Origin: Paenibacillus sp. DMB5
GTDB lineage: Bacteria; Bacillota; Bacilli; Paenibacillales; Paenibacillaceae
Direction: 5' to 3'
Assembly: GCF_001517085.1 (NCBI RefSeq)
Contig: NZ_LRAC01000155.1
Location: 1 to 64,000 of the forward strand
Length of the DNA stretch: 64,000 nt
In this document: one piece after another, positions 18,841 through 27,432 of the stretch
How the letters are laid out: every line of letters starts with the position of its first letter
Numbering within the stretch: the first letter of the stretch is position 1
Notes under the pieces: model-generated
What the model was told of the DNA's origin: nothing
The model's database searches: none
The model's input: only the letters and a program-made list of their open reading frames with translations
Made by a program: the position numbers and the translations under genes

Positions 18841-20253
18841 ATGAAAGGATTAATTCAGGAGGATTTTCTGCTGCAGTCCGAGGAAGCACGAATACTGTAC
18901 CATGAGTATGCCAAGGCGCTGCCGATCATTGACTATCACTGCCATCTTGATCCCCAGGCCATAGCCGAAAATAAACGCTTCAGCAGTATCACTGATGTCT
19001 GGCTGGGCGGGGATCATTATAAATGGCGCGCGCTGAGAACGTTCGGCGTGGAGGAGAAATATATAACCGGTCCGGCTACTGATGAAGAAAAGTTCGCCAA
19101 GTGGAGCGAGGTGCTGCCCTATACGGTCGGTAACCCGCTGTACCACTGGTCCGCGCTGGAGCTGAAGCGTTATTTCGGTGTGGAGGAGCAGCTGAATCCG
19201 CAGAACTGGCGGGAGATCTATGGCCACTGCAACAAGCTGATTGCCACGGACGGCTTCACGGCTCAGGGGCTGATCACAAGCTCTAACGTGAAATGGATCT
19301 GTACCACCGATGATCCGGTTGACGATCTCAAGCATCATACTGAAATAGCGGCGCAAAAAGAGTTCAAAACCGGCGTCACGCCAACCTTCCGTCCGGATAA
19401 GGCCTTGTTAATCGGAGCCGAGACGTTTCCGGCTTATCTCGCCAGCCTGGAGCAGGCGGCAGGATACGAGATTACCAGCTATGCCCTGCTGGAACGTGCC
19501 TTGCTGGAGCGGATCGAATATTTCGACAAACACGGCTGCATGATCTCGGATCACGGCTTCACCGATTTGCCGTTTGAGGAGGCATTAGCTTCCGAGCTTG
19601 AAGCCATCTTCAGCAAGAGGCTGAGCGGACAAAGCCTCAGCAAGCTGGAATGTGACCGGTATGCAACGGCTCTGTTCCTGGCGATGGGACGCAAATACGC
19701 GGAGCACGGCTGGACGATGCAGCTGCATATCGGAGCGCTCCGCAATCCGAACACCCGGATGTTCCGGCAGCTCGGGCCGGATACGGGCTTTGATATTATC
19801 GGTGACCACAGCTATGCAGAGCGTCTCTACAAGCTGCTGGACGGTCTTGACCGGACAGGCGAGCTGCCGAAGACAATTGTGTATAATTTGAACGGCGCGC
19901 AGAATGATGTGCTGGCGGCGATGATCGGGGCTTTTCAGGGTGAAGGCATCAAGGGCAAGGTCCAGTTCGGCTCTGGCTGGTGGTACAACGACCAGAAGGA
20001 CGGCATGATCAAGCAGCTGACCTCGCTGTCTAATCTCGGCCTGCTGAGCTGCTTTGTAGGGATGCTGACCGATTCCCGTTCCTTCCTGTCCTACACGCGC
20101 CATGAGTACTTCCGCCGGATTCTCTGTAACCTGATTGGCGGCTGGGTGGCCAGCGGCGAAGCGCCAAGGGATATTCCCTTCCTGGGCGGCATCGTGCAGG
20201 ACATCTGCTACAACAATGCCGAGCGCTATTTCGGCTTAGTTGAAAGATTCTAA
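18841..20253 (+). CDS. uxaC: Uronate (glucuronate) isomerase
   Basis: A 470-residue amidohydrolase-superfamily enzyme that isomerises D-glucuronate to D-fructuronate (and galacturonate to tagaturonate), the first step for GH67-derived glucuronate. Seen: DYHCHLDP (metal-binding HxH, about residue 33), LTDSRSFLSYTRHEYFRR, and QLHIGALRNPN. Length matches family members (about 470). GGGGAG lies before the start. With uxuB and uxuA it completes the route to 2-keto-3-deoxygluconate; the later kinase and aldolase are not in this window. Confidence 0.95.
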   Translation: MKGLIQEDFLLQSEEARILYHEYAKALPIIDYHCHLDPQAIAENKRFSSITDVWLGGDHYKWRALRTFGVEEKYITGPATDEEKFAKWSEVLPYTVGNPLYHWSALELKRYFGVEEQLNPQNWREIYGHCNKLIATDGFTAQGLITSSNVKWICTTDDPVDDLKHHTEIAAQKEFKTGVTPTFRPDKALLIGAETFPAYLASLEQAAGYEITSYALLERALLERIEYFDKHGCMISDHGFTDLPFEEALASELEAIFSKRLSGQSLSKLECDRYATALFLAMGRKYAEHGWTMQLHIGALRNPNTRMFRQLGPDTGFDIIGDHSYAERLYKLLDGLDRTGELPKTIVYNLNGAQNDVLAAMIGAFQGEGIKGKVQFGSGWWYNDQKDGMIKQLTSLSNLGLLSCFVGMLTDSRSFLSYTRHEYFRRILCNLIGGWVASGEAPRDIPFLGGIVQDICYNNAERYFGLVERF

Positions 20254-20289
20254 TCTATCAGACTTTTATAGTTAAATTAAGTTCAATTC

Positions 20290-20327
20290 ACGCAGAGCCC
20301 GAAATTAACGGGTTCTGCGTTTTTTTC
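20290..20327 (+). terminator. Terminator after uxaC
   Basis: ACGCAGAGCCCG (20290-20301), loop, CGGGTTCTGCGT (20309-20320), then seven Ts. One G-T wobble in a 12-bp stem. Confidence 0.9.
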
Positions 20328-20379
20328 ATGTATAATTAGTTTCGTCCAGAAAGAATAGTCATAGGGAGCGGATAGAGAA

Positions 20380-20670
20380 ATGAATGCTGGAGAGTTTCAA
20401 CGGTATGTGAGAACGTTTAGTGAAGTTAAGGGCTTTGATACGAGCACGATCGAACAACGGATGCTGTATTTAATGACCGAGGTCGGCGAATTATCCAAGG
20501 AAGTGCTGTCCGTCTCCTTTCATCCGGATGAAGAACTCAAGGCCAATCTGGGCTATGAGATGTATGATGTGGTATGGAACATTTTTGATCTGGCGAACAA
20601 GCTGGGTATTGATCTGGAGCGGGCTTTCCGCGAGAAACGGGAGATTAATGACCGCAGAAGCTGGGATTGA
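20380..20670 (+). CDS. MazG-like nucleotide pyrophosphohydrolase
   Basis: A 96-residue all-alpha NTP pyrophosphatase-like protein. The motif TEVGELSKE (about 32-40) followed by EMYDVVWN (about 59-66) gives the EExxE ... ExxD acidic cluster that binds magnesium. Members remove pyrophosphate from NTPs or damaged nucleotides. The single short domain matches stand-alone MazG-like proteins of Bacillales. It has its own ribosome site (GGGAGCGG) and lies after the uxaC terminator, so it is probably an independent unit. Confidence 0.8.
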   Translation: MNAGEFQRYVRTFSEVKGFDTSTIEQRMLYLMTEVGELSKEVLSVSFHPDEELKANLGYEMYDVVWNIFDLANKLGIDLERAFREKREINDRRSWD

Positions 20671-21062
20671 TCTGAAGGTACAGCAGGAATATATGGAATG
20701 GAAAGGACGAGCAGGAAATGTTGAAAACAGAATACATGGATGTATAGTCTTTTTCACAGCCGATGCCCGGAATTTATCCAGCATAATATCCTGATGCAAA
20801 AATGCCGTTTTAAATATCCGGCAACGGGTAAATTGGAAATGTGAAGCGCTATCCTGCATCAGTAGCTGCTGACAAACACACTATAACACCGGTCATGCAG
20901 GGGAGCCTCACAAATCCCGCCTCTGTCAGCCGAAAGAGAAAGCAGCGTCAAAGCGCAGGCGATGTCGTCGGATAACTGAATAAGCGGGACAGGCGGTATG
21001 CCGGCATTATCCGGTATACCTGTTTTGTTGTAGCGGAATCAGGCCTGCACAGCAGCATTTCC
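20671..21062. other. Non-coding stretch with a terminator-like hairpin
   Basis: No convincing gene in 390 bp between the MazG gene and the broken methyltransferase. GGTATGCCGG (20995-21004) pairs with CCGGTATACC (21011-21020) through a 6-base loop, with one wobble, followed by TGTTTTGTTG. The segment 20870-20990 is GC-richer than the flanks and has several small complementary arms, but I cannot match it to a known RNA. Confidence 0.4.
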
Positions 21063-22017
21063 CTACAGCTCCCCAGCCGTCTTTTTACGGAAAAGATAAA
21101 CCGCGTTGTCCTCAGACGGCGGCACAATCAGCGCTGACAGGCGCTCGTCTAACTCCATTGTAAACTTATCATCGTTATGGTAAGCCTCGAAATCACCGGT
21201 AATCTGCGGATTCCGCGTTCCAATCACGATATAGAGCTGCACGGAATCCGCCTTGAATACATGCTTTTCATACGGGTTCTTCGGCACGGGCCAGGAGCAC
21301 AGCACCACTTTAGGGGTGTATTTTAGCAAGCGCCGTTTTCGCATCAGCCTTCTCCACGTAAGCCGGATAGTCGATATAATGCTTCCAGCTGTAATCATCG
21401 GTAGCGATGCAGACCGTACCCGCCTCATTCAGAAAACGTGTCAGCGTTCCATCCCCCGCAGCAATCTCCAGACATTTCCGGGCGCCGATCAACGCTGTCA
21501 GCTCCTTGATCAGTTCCTTGGAGTAGAAGCAGTAAATCCCCTTTTTGTTAACGAGCGGCATCAGAAGCTTTTTATCCTTAATGAATCTCCAGAAAAAGCG
21601 GAACAGGGGCAGTGACACAGGCTTGCGCTCGAACCCTTTGCGGAACAGCAGCCTTTGCAGGATGGTCCCGTCCCAGCGGTTAAAACGGACATTACCGGCA
21701 GGCGTTTTGGCGGACACCGCAATATTCAGCTGCTCCAGCAGATAGACCGCAAACCGCGCCTTGATAATATTCGGCAGAAAAGCATTCACGGTGGCTTCAT
21801 TCATCCCGCTTTTGCTGATCTTGGTATTGGCTGTCTTGGCGCTGGCCGTGTACCGGTCGATGATGGCCTGTACTATATTCGCCGGGGTGCCCTTTTTCAT
21901 TTCACCCAGCTCACGCAGGACCTCATCCTTATACTCCGGATATTGTTTCAGCAGTGCTTCGACACTGATTTCATTGGCCATTATTTTTCTGGCGGTTTCA
22001 ATCGTAAACTTCCTCAT
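21063..22017 (-). pseudogene. SAM-dependent methyltransferase-like protein, frameshifted
   Basis: One gene read in two frames. The N-terminal 200 residues are helical (IETARKIMANEISVEALLKQYPEY); then comes a class I methyltransferase motif I, CLEIAAGDGTLTRFL, and DDYSW at the end of the next strand. The frame closes soon after, while the other frame carries on with YTPKVVLCSWPVPKNPYEK, motif IV and beyond. Removing one A from the four at 21321-21324 (T on the plus strand) restores one frame of about 318 codons. The substrate is unknown. It may be intact in the organism. Confidence 0.75.
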
Positions 22018-22046
22018 TATGTAAGCTCCAGTGCTTCGTTTTTCTT

Positions 22047-22092
22047 TATTATAAAGAAAACAAGGAGCTGGTCCAAGACCAGCTCCTTGTTA
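22047..22092 (-). terminator. Terminator of the MacB-type ABC gene
   Basis: AACAAGGAGCTGGTC (22059-22073) pairs with GACCAGCTCCTTGTT (22077-22091) through a 3-base loop. Leftward transcripts then read TTTTCTTT. This is a 15-bp perfect stem. Confidence 0.85.
22048..22076 (-). promoter_or_regulatory. Candidate promoter of the methyltransferase gene, inside the terminator
   Basis: On the minus strand TTGGAC (22076-22071), a 17-bp spacer and TATAAT (22053-22048) make a good sigma-A promoter. Its -35 lies in the loop of the upstream terminator. It points at the gene starting at 22017. Confidence 0.5.
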
Positions 22093-22107
22093 AGCAAAGC
22101 AAAAGAA

Positions 22108-24495
22108 TTATTCGCTGCGCAGAGCCACGACAGGGTCTTTCTTCGCCGCGAATTTGGCAGGAATGAAGCCGCCCAGCATGGTCAGGCCGACACTGAGCAC
22201 AACGAGTCCGAAAGCATGCAGCGGGTTCAGCTGCGCGACATTCGACAGATCAGTAATCGACTTCAGAATGATGTTGACCGGAATGGTCAGCAGATAGGCA
22301 ATCCCGATCCCGAGCAGCCCGGAGAGCGAGCCGATAATGCAGGTTTCTGCATTGAATACGCGGGTGATATCCTTTTTGCGGGCACCGAGGGCACGCAGTA
22401 CACCGATTTCTTTTGTACGCTCCAGTACAGAAATATAGGTGATAATACCGATCATGATCAGCGATACAACCAGCGAGATGGAGGCAAAAGCGATCAGCAC
22501 CATCGTAATTCCGTCCATAATACCGCTGGACAGGCTGGTTACCATGGCTGCAAGATCGGTGTACACGATCATTTCTTCCTTGCCGTGATCGTCATTCCAT
22601 TTATCGAGATAGGCCACAAGGCTCTCTTTGGCTCCAAAATCCTTCGGATACAGGGAGATTGAGGACGGCGTCGCTACAGCGCCAAGCGCAGCGAGCGCAG
22701 CTTCCTGGGAGTTTGCGCTGCCCGGATCCGTACTTGTGCTTGAACCGCCCATGCCCATACCCATGCCCATGCCGCTCATGTCCATTCCGCCGATCTGGGA
22801 GAACACTTTGCCGGTTAGCACATTGACCTGATCCTGCTGCTCCTGGGCCTGCACAATGGCTGAGCCCTGTGCATTCTCAATGAACTGCTCCGCCAGGCTG
22901 TCGGAGTAAGCGATGCCCGCCGACATGGTGGACATCGGGGAGTCCTGCTGCTTGCGGATAATTCCCGAAATTTTCAGGGTAACGGCGTTAGCGCTGTTGT
23001 ACATTTCACTCAGGTTGGCAGCGTTACCGTTCAGCTTGAACATGCCGTCTGCTTCCGTATAGAAGTCATCATTATAGATCAGCTTGAACTCACGGCCGAC
23101 AACATCATCGAAGCTGACATTGGCAGCTTTATAATCTAACCCGAGCGCTTCGATAATACTCTGGTTCATCCGGTTGTATTCATCAACAACCATTACCAGA
23201 TCGGTCGGTTGCTCAGGCAGGCTTCCGGCAAGCAGATCATAGTAATCCGCCAGATAGCTGCCTTCCGTACCGGCCGGCTTATCCGGGTAGGTGGTGAAGT
23301 TCAGGCTGGCTGTATCAACAGGAACGGCGGTTTCGCCGTCTGAACGCAGGATGTTCATGTTCACCTTGCGGCTGTAGGATACGCCATCCAGCAGGGCAGG
23401 GTCGATTTTGTCCAGATAGTCCAGATATTCCTGGCTCAGCTCATTCGTATGCAGAACCGTGTTGGCGGTTGGATCATACGGGTACACTTCAGAGGCATCG
23501 GTGAATTCGGTCCACTTCTTGTCAGCTTCTTCCGTTTGTGCTCCCGGCGGGTTAGACATATCAATCTGCGCGGCTGTTTCACTAATCGTCACCGGGAAGT
23601 TCGATAACGCCCCGGACTCATAGCTGCTGATCTGCTTATCGAACCCGTTCGATAAGGACAGGATCAGTGCAATGCCGATAATGCCGATGCTGGATGCGAA
23701 GGCGGTAAGAGCGGTTCTCCACTTTTTGGTCGAGATATTTTTGCCGGACAATTTGAGGGCGGTGAAATAGCTCATCGCCGTCTTTTTCAGCTGATAATTC
23801 GCGTTGGTTTTAAGGTCAGCCGGAGGGTTGGTATCGGAAATAACCTTTCCGTCCCTGAACTGCACAATCCGGTCGGCGTAGGCTTCGGCCAGCTCCGGGT
23901 TGTGTGTAACCATGACGACGAGCTTGTCTTTGGCGATTTCCTTGATCAGCTCCATAATCTGCTCACTGGTTACGGTATCAAGTGCGCCGGTCGGCTCGTC
24001 TGCGAGAATAATATCAGGATCGTTGGCGAGCGCTCTGGCGATGGCGACACGCTGCATCTGTCCGCCGGACAGCTGGCCCGGCTTTTTGTGGATATGATCC
24101 TTCAGCCCGACCTTCTCCAGTGCTTCCACTGCCTTGCGGTGCTTGATGTCGGCACTTACGCCGCTCAGGGTCATACCCATTTCCACGTTATCCGTGATGC
24201 TCAGGTGGGAGATCAGATTGTAGCTCTGAAAAATAAACCCTACACTGTTGTTGCGGTAAGCATCCCAGTCACTGTCCTTGAACGCTTTGGTTGAGGTTCC
24301 GTTAATAACCAGATCCCCGCTGTCATATTGGTCGAGCCCGCCGATGATGTTCAGGCAGGTGGTTTTACCCGAACCGCTGGGGCCGAGAATGGCCACGAAC
24401 TCGTTTTTCCTGAAATCGAGACTTACATCATTAAGTGCAGTTTGCGTGAAACTGCCGGTGGTATAGCTTTTGGAGATGTTTTTAAGCTGCAGCAT
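22108..24495 (-). CDS. Fused ABC transporter ATPase-permease, MacB type
   Basis: A 795-residue fusion. The ATPase (1-225) has Walker A GPSGSGKTT, signature LSGGQMQRVAIARAL, and Walker B IILADEPTGALD. After a linker, the first membrane helix (about 262-285) precedes a large extracytoplasmic MacB-PCD domain, then the FtsX domain with three helices at the C terminus (about 670-790, with TKEIGVLRALGARKKDI). This is the mechanotransmission class that exports peptides, lipids or antibiotics. A Met/Gly-rich stretch (GMDMSGMGMGMGMGG) interrupts the extracellular part just before the FtsX domain. No accessory or two-component genes flank it. Confidence 0.9.
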   Translation of the reverse strand: MLQLKNISKSYTTGSFTQTALNDVSLDFRKNEFVAILGPSGSGKTTCLNIIGGLDQYDSGDLVINGTSTKAFKDSDWDAYRNNSVGFIFQSYNLISHLSITDNVEMGMTLSGVSADIKHRKAVEALEKVGLKDHIHKKPGQLSGGQMQRVAIARALANDPDIILADEPTGALDTVTSEQIMELIKEIAKDKLVVMVTHNPELAEAYADRIVQFRDGKVISDTNPPADLKTNANYQLKKTAMSYFTALKLSGKNISTKKWRTALTAFASSIGIIGIALILSLSNGFDKQISSYESGALSNFPVTISETAAQIDMSNPPGAQTEEADKKWTEFTDASEVYPYDPTANTVLHTNELSQEYLDYLDKIDPALLDGVSYSRKVNMNILRSDGETAVPVDTASLNFTTYPDKPAGTEGSYLADYYDLLAGSLPEQPTDLVMVVDEYNRMNQSIIEALGLDYKAANVSFDDVVGREFKLIYNDDFYTEADGMFKLNGNAANLSEMYNSANAVTLKISGIIRKQQDSPMSTMSAGIAYSDSLAEQFIENAQGSAIVQAQEQQDQVNVLTGKVFSQIGGMDMSGMGMGMGMGGSSTSTDPGSANSQEAALAALGAVATPSSISLYPKDFGAKESLVAYLDKWNDDHGKEEMIVYTDLAAMVTSLSSGIMDGITMVLIAFASISLVVSLIMIGIITYISVLERTKEIGVLRALGARKKDITRVFNAETCIIGSLSGLLGIGIAYLLTIPVNIILKSITDLSNVAQLNPLHAFGLVVLSVGLTMLGGFIPAKFAAKKDPVVALRSE

Positions 24496-24862
24496 ACCGT
24501 TAATCTCATCCTCTCTTCATCCATGAATCTCTGTCTTTGTGCAAAGCGTAACATACATTTATGAACTGAACATCAACTCGTACCGCCCCGGACAGCAGGA
24601 GGGTGGCTGATACATAGTAAGTGATACGCGCTAAAGTTCATAATGGGTTCATATAAATATTGTACAATGTGAACAGGCATTGGAATTGCAGGACGGTTGT
24701 AATGACTTCTAAGGGATTGCGGGTGTATTTCACGTTTTCTTATTGAGAGACTAAGCATAGAGGAAATCAAGCGGACGGCGGCGAATGACATTGTATCCGG
24801 AATAACCAGATAGTCCTTGTATCCAGGACAATGCTAACACCACTATTTTAAGGAGATTATAT
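24496..24862. other. Intergenic region between divergent ABC and GNAT genes
   Basis: No gene is supported in 367 bp. It holds the leader of the ABC gene (AGAGGATGAG near its start). It also has a cluster of GTTCA half-sites near 24637-24652 with an inverted TGAAC at about 24671, flanking the palindrome ATTGTACAAT (24660-24669). These could be operators; no regulator gene is adjacent. Confidence 0.35.
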
Positions 24863-25405
24863 ATGTCCTATAACAACTCCAATAAAACAATAACTACGGA
24901 ACGGCTGCTGCTGAGAATGTTCACCTCATCTGATGCAGCGGCGGTAGCCAGGCTGTGCAACAACTATAATATCTACAAAACAACCCTATACCTCCCGTAT
25001 CCCTACACGATAGATGATGCCCTGAGCTGGATTGACCGCCATGAAGCTAATTTTGAGGCAAGGCTGTCGTATGAATTTGCCGTAACAGACAAGATCAGCG
25101 GAGCATTATATGGTGCGATAGCCTTGTCCTACACTGAAAAATCCAATAACGGGGAGCTGGCCTACTGGATTGGCGAAGAATTTTGGGGAAACGGATATGC
25201 AACCGAGGCGGCAGAGGCAATGGTGAAGTATGCTTTTGAAGACAGGCTGTACCATAAGGTATTCGCCCGTTACTTCAGTTCCAACATAGCCTCGGGTAAA
25301 GTAATGGAGAAAATAGGCATGAGTAAGGAAGGAATCCTGAGGGAACATATAAGAAAAGATGGCGAATACCACGATCTGGTGCATTACGGAATGATCCAGC
25401 CGTAG
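24863..25405 (+). CDS. GNAT N-acetyltransferase (RimJ/RimL type)
   Basis: A 180-residue acetyltransferase. It opens with TTERLLLRMFTSSDAAAVARL, typical of the Acetyltransf_3 subgroup. It contains GELAYWIGEEFWGNGYATEA (acetyl-CoA-binding region, about 95-115) and VMEKIGMSKEGILREHIRK near the end. Such enzymes acetylate protein N termini or small amines. The substrate cannot be assigned. AAGGAG lies eight bases before the start. It is a single-gene unit with its own terminator. Confidence 0.85.
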   Translation: MSYNNSNKTITTERLLLRMFTSSDAAAVARLCNNYNIYKTTLYLPYPYTIDDALSWIDRHEANFEARLSYEFAVTDKISGALYGAIALSYTEKSNNGELAYWIGEEFWGNGYATEAAEAMVKYAFEDRLYHKVFARYFSSNIASGKVMEKIGMSKEGILREHIRKDGEYHDLVHYGMIQP

Positions 25406-25464
25406 AAAAATGAAGTTGCTCGGGTAAAAAAGGAATCATCGTCTGAATCAGCATATAAACAAAG

Positions 25465-25494
25465 AAAAGAACGGCATCCGATGCCGTTCTTTTT
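25465..25494 (+). terminator. Bidirectional terminator between GNAT and SLH genes
   Basis: AAGAACGGCAT and ATGCCGTTCTT form an 11-bp perfect stem around CCG, with A-run and T-run on the two sides. It serves the converging genes on both strands. Confidence 0.9.
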
Positions 25495-25528
25495 TGTACA
25501 TTAGCAGGAGTGAGTTACCTCAGCGATC

Positions 25529-26560
25529 TTATTTCGCACCTTTATTCTTCAGAATTTCCTGTACCTTGCTGACCATCGCGGTCCCGTCTGTACGGGTGAT
25601 CGGGTCTTTCGGATTGAAATTGCCGCCTTCGTCCAGGCTGACAATCTTCAGGGAAAGCGCCGTCTGGATCGCCCCGGAGTTCAGAATATCCATTTGATCC
25701 TCGTCTGCAATCGCAACCGGAACGAGCTTATACATCGGCAGCTGGCCGCTTGTCTGCAGCGTATTAATCAGCAGGTAGGTGAAGGCTTCTCTGCTCATGC
25801 TGGCTTCAGGGGCGATCTTGATCTGCAGATCCGCTTCGGGGCCTACGGCTTCCTTGATCAATTGAACGGCTTCTTCTGCGGTGAGGATTTCGCTCTGGGC
25901 AGCCGGTGCAGGATGCGCCTTCAGGTAGGCCAGCGCATTGCTGATCTCAACCGCAGCCTCAGCCCGGGTAATCTGCTGCTTCGGATTCAGCTTGCCGCTG
26001 CCGTCCAGCTTCACAACCCCGTAAGCCAATGCGCGCTGGATCGAGCCTGAATACTCTGCTGTGACCTGATCCTGGTCTGCGAATTCCACAGGAGCGATCT
26101 TGATCATCGGCAGCCGGCCGCCCAGCTCAATCGCATCAATAAGCTGATGGGTAAAGGCCTCGCGTGTCAGCTTGCGGCCCGGCTGCAGATCAGCCGGCAG
26201 GTCCAGGCCGTGGACACCTGCAATAATGAGCGCCTGCGCGTACCAGGCAGAGTCATTGGCGTTGGCGAAATAATCCGAAGCCTTCGGCGCCTTCACAAAC
26301 CGGATTGTATCCAGATTGAGGCCGGCGGCATTGACGATCATCTGCACGCCTTCCGCTTCAGAGATCGGCAGATGCGGGCCGAACTTTGTCGCGCTGATTC
26401 CTTTGATTAGCCCCATATCCTGCAGGGCGATGATTTTTTCTTTATCTGCTACATTATTCAGATCGGTAAAAGCGGCGGCGGAAGCGAATTGTTCCCCGGC
26501 AAAGCTGAACGCGATGGCGGCAGCGGCGGATAATGTAACGAGCTTGAATGATTTTTTCAT
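25529..26560 (-). CDS. S-layer-homology (SLH) domain protein
   Basis: A 343-residue exported protein. The signal peptide (1-28) ends at FASA-AA. The mature part is built from SLH-like units, which bind secondary cell-wall polymer. The first unit opens with FTDLNNVADKEKIIALQDMGLIKG. Two later blocks of about 90 residues (about 135-220 and 250-340) are clear duplicates: each runs SREAFT / TREAFT, then LPMxK, xVxxAD, GxIQxAL, NPK and ITR. There is no enzymatic domain, so it may be a wall-anchored structural protein. A good ribosome site (GAGGTGA) precedes the start. Confidence 0.85.
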   Translation of the reverse strand: MKKSFKLVTLSAAAAIAFSFAGEQFASAAAFTDLNNVADKEKIIALQDMGLIKGISATKFGPHLPISEAEGVQMIVNAAGLNLDTIRFVKAPKASDYFANANDSAWYAQALIIAGVHGLDLPADLQPGRKLTREAFTHQLIDAIELGGRLPMIKIAPVEFADQDQVTAEYSGSIQRALAYGVVKLDGSGKLNPKQQITRAEAAVEISNALAYLKAHPAPAAQSEILTAEEAVQLIKEAVGPEADLQIKIAPEASMSREAFTYLLINTLQTSGQLPMYKLVPVAIADEDQMDILNSGAIQTALSLKIVSLDEGGNFNPKDPITRTDGTAMVSKVQEILKNKGAK

Positions 26561-26718
26561 TAGAGTTCACCTCAGGAAGTAGTTTGTGGTATTTGTTTTC
26601 ATAGACGGACGATGGCACAAAAAGGTTACAACGATTTTTTTTATCCGCCGGAATGAACGATTCGCCCTGGCTGTTCGTATTACAGTTAGTTGTTTAACAG
26701 TATGGGAGAGGTGAAGGC

Positions 26719-27432
26719 ATGCTAACCATCAGAGGATTTTCCAAAAGCTATAAGGGCGGCAAGAAGGCCGTACATAATTTGAATCTGACCGTCGAGCAAG
26801 GGGATATTTACGGCTTTATCGGACATAACGGGGCAGGCAAAACGACAACGATCCGGGCAGTCGTAGGGGTTATGGATTTTGAAGAGGGTGAGATTGAAAT
26901 TGACGGCATTTCGATGAAAAAAGACCCTCTGGCCTGCAAGTCGCGGATCGCGTACATTCCCGATAATCCGGACCTGTATGATCATCTTACGGGGATTCAG
27001 TACCTGAATTTTATCGGCGATCTGTTTAACGTATCCCGGAAGGACCGTGAGCTGCTCATCGCCAAATACGGCGGCGCTTTTCAGCTGACCCCCCATCTCG
27101 GTGATCTGATCTCCGGGTATTCCCACGGCATGAAGCAGAAGCTGGCGATTATCTCAGCGCTTATCCACAAGCCGAAGCTACTGGTGCTGGATGAGCCTTT
27201 TGTCGGATTGGACCCGAAGGCGGCTCATATGCTAAAAACGATCATGGCGGAGGTGTGCAGGGAGGGCAGTGCGATTTTCTTTTCCACACATGTGCTGGAT
27301 ACGGCAGAGAAGCTGTGCAACAAGATTGCGATTATCAAGGAAGGCAGGCTGATTACAGAGGGCAGAACTGAGGATGTAAAAGGGGAAAATAGCCTGGAGG
27401 ACGTATTTATGGAGCTGATTGATCATGGTTAA
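26719..27432 (+). CDS. ABC transporter ATP-binding protein
   Basis: A 237-residue ATPase. Walker A is GHNGAGKTT, the signature is SGYSHGMKQKLAII, Walker B is LLVLDEPFVGLD, and the H-loop follows at FFSTHVLD. It resembles the ATPases of ABC-2-type exporters (the EcsA/bacitracin group). GGGAGAGG precedes the start. Its end overlaps the permease start at 27425 by 8 bp, so the two form a coupled pair. The substrate is unknown. Confidence 0.9.
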   Translation: MLTIRGFSKSYKGGKKAVHNLNLTVEQGDIYGFIGHNGAGKTTTIRAVVGVMDFEEGEIEIDGISMKKDPLACKSRIAYIPDNPDLYDHLTGIQYLNFIGDLFNVSRKDRELLIAKYGGAFQLTPHLGDLISGYSHGMKQKLAIISALIHKPKLLVLDEPFVGLDPKAAHMLKTIMAEVCREGSAIFFSTHVLDTAEKLCNKIAIIKEGRLITEGRTEDVKGENSLEDVFMELIDHG

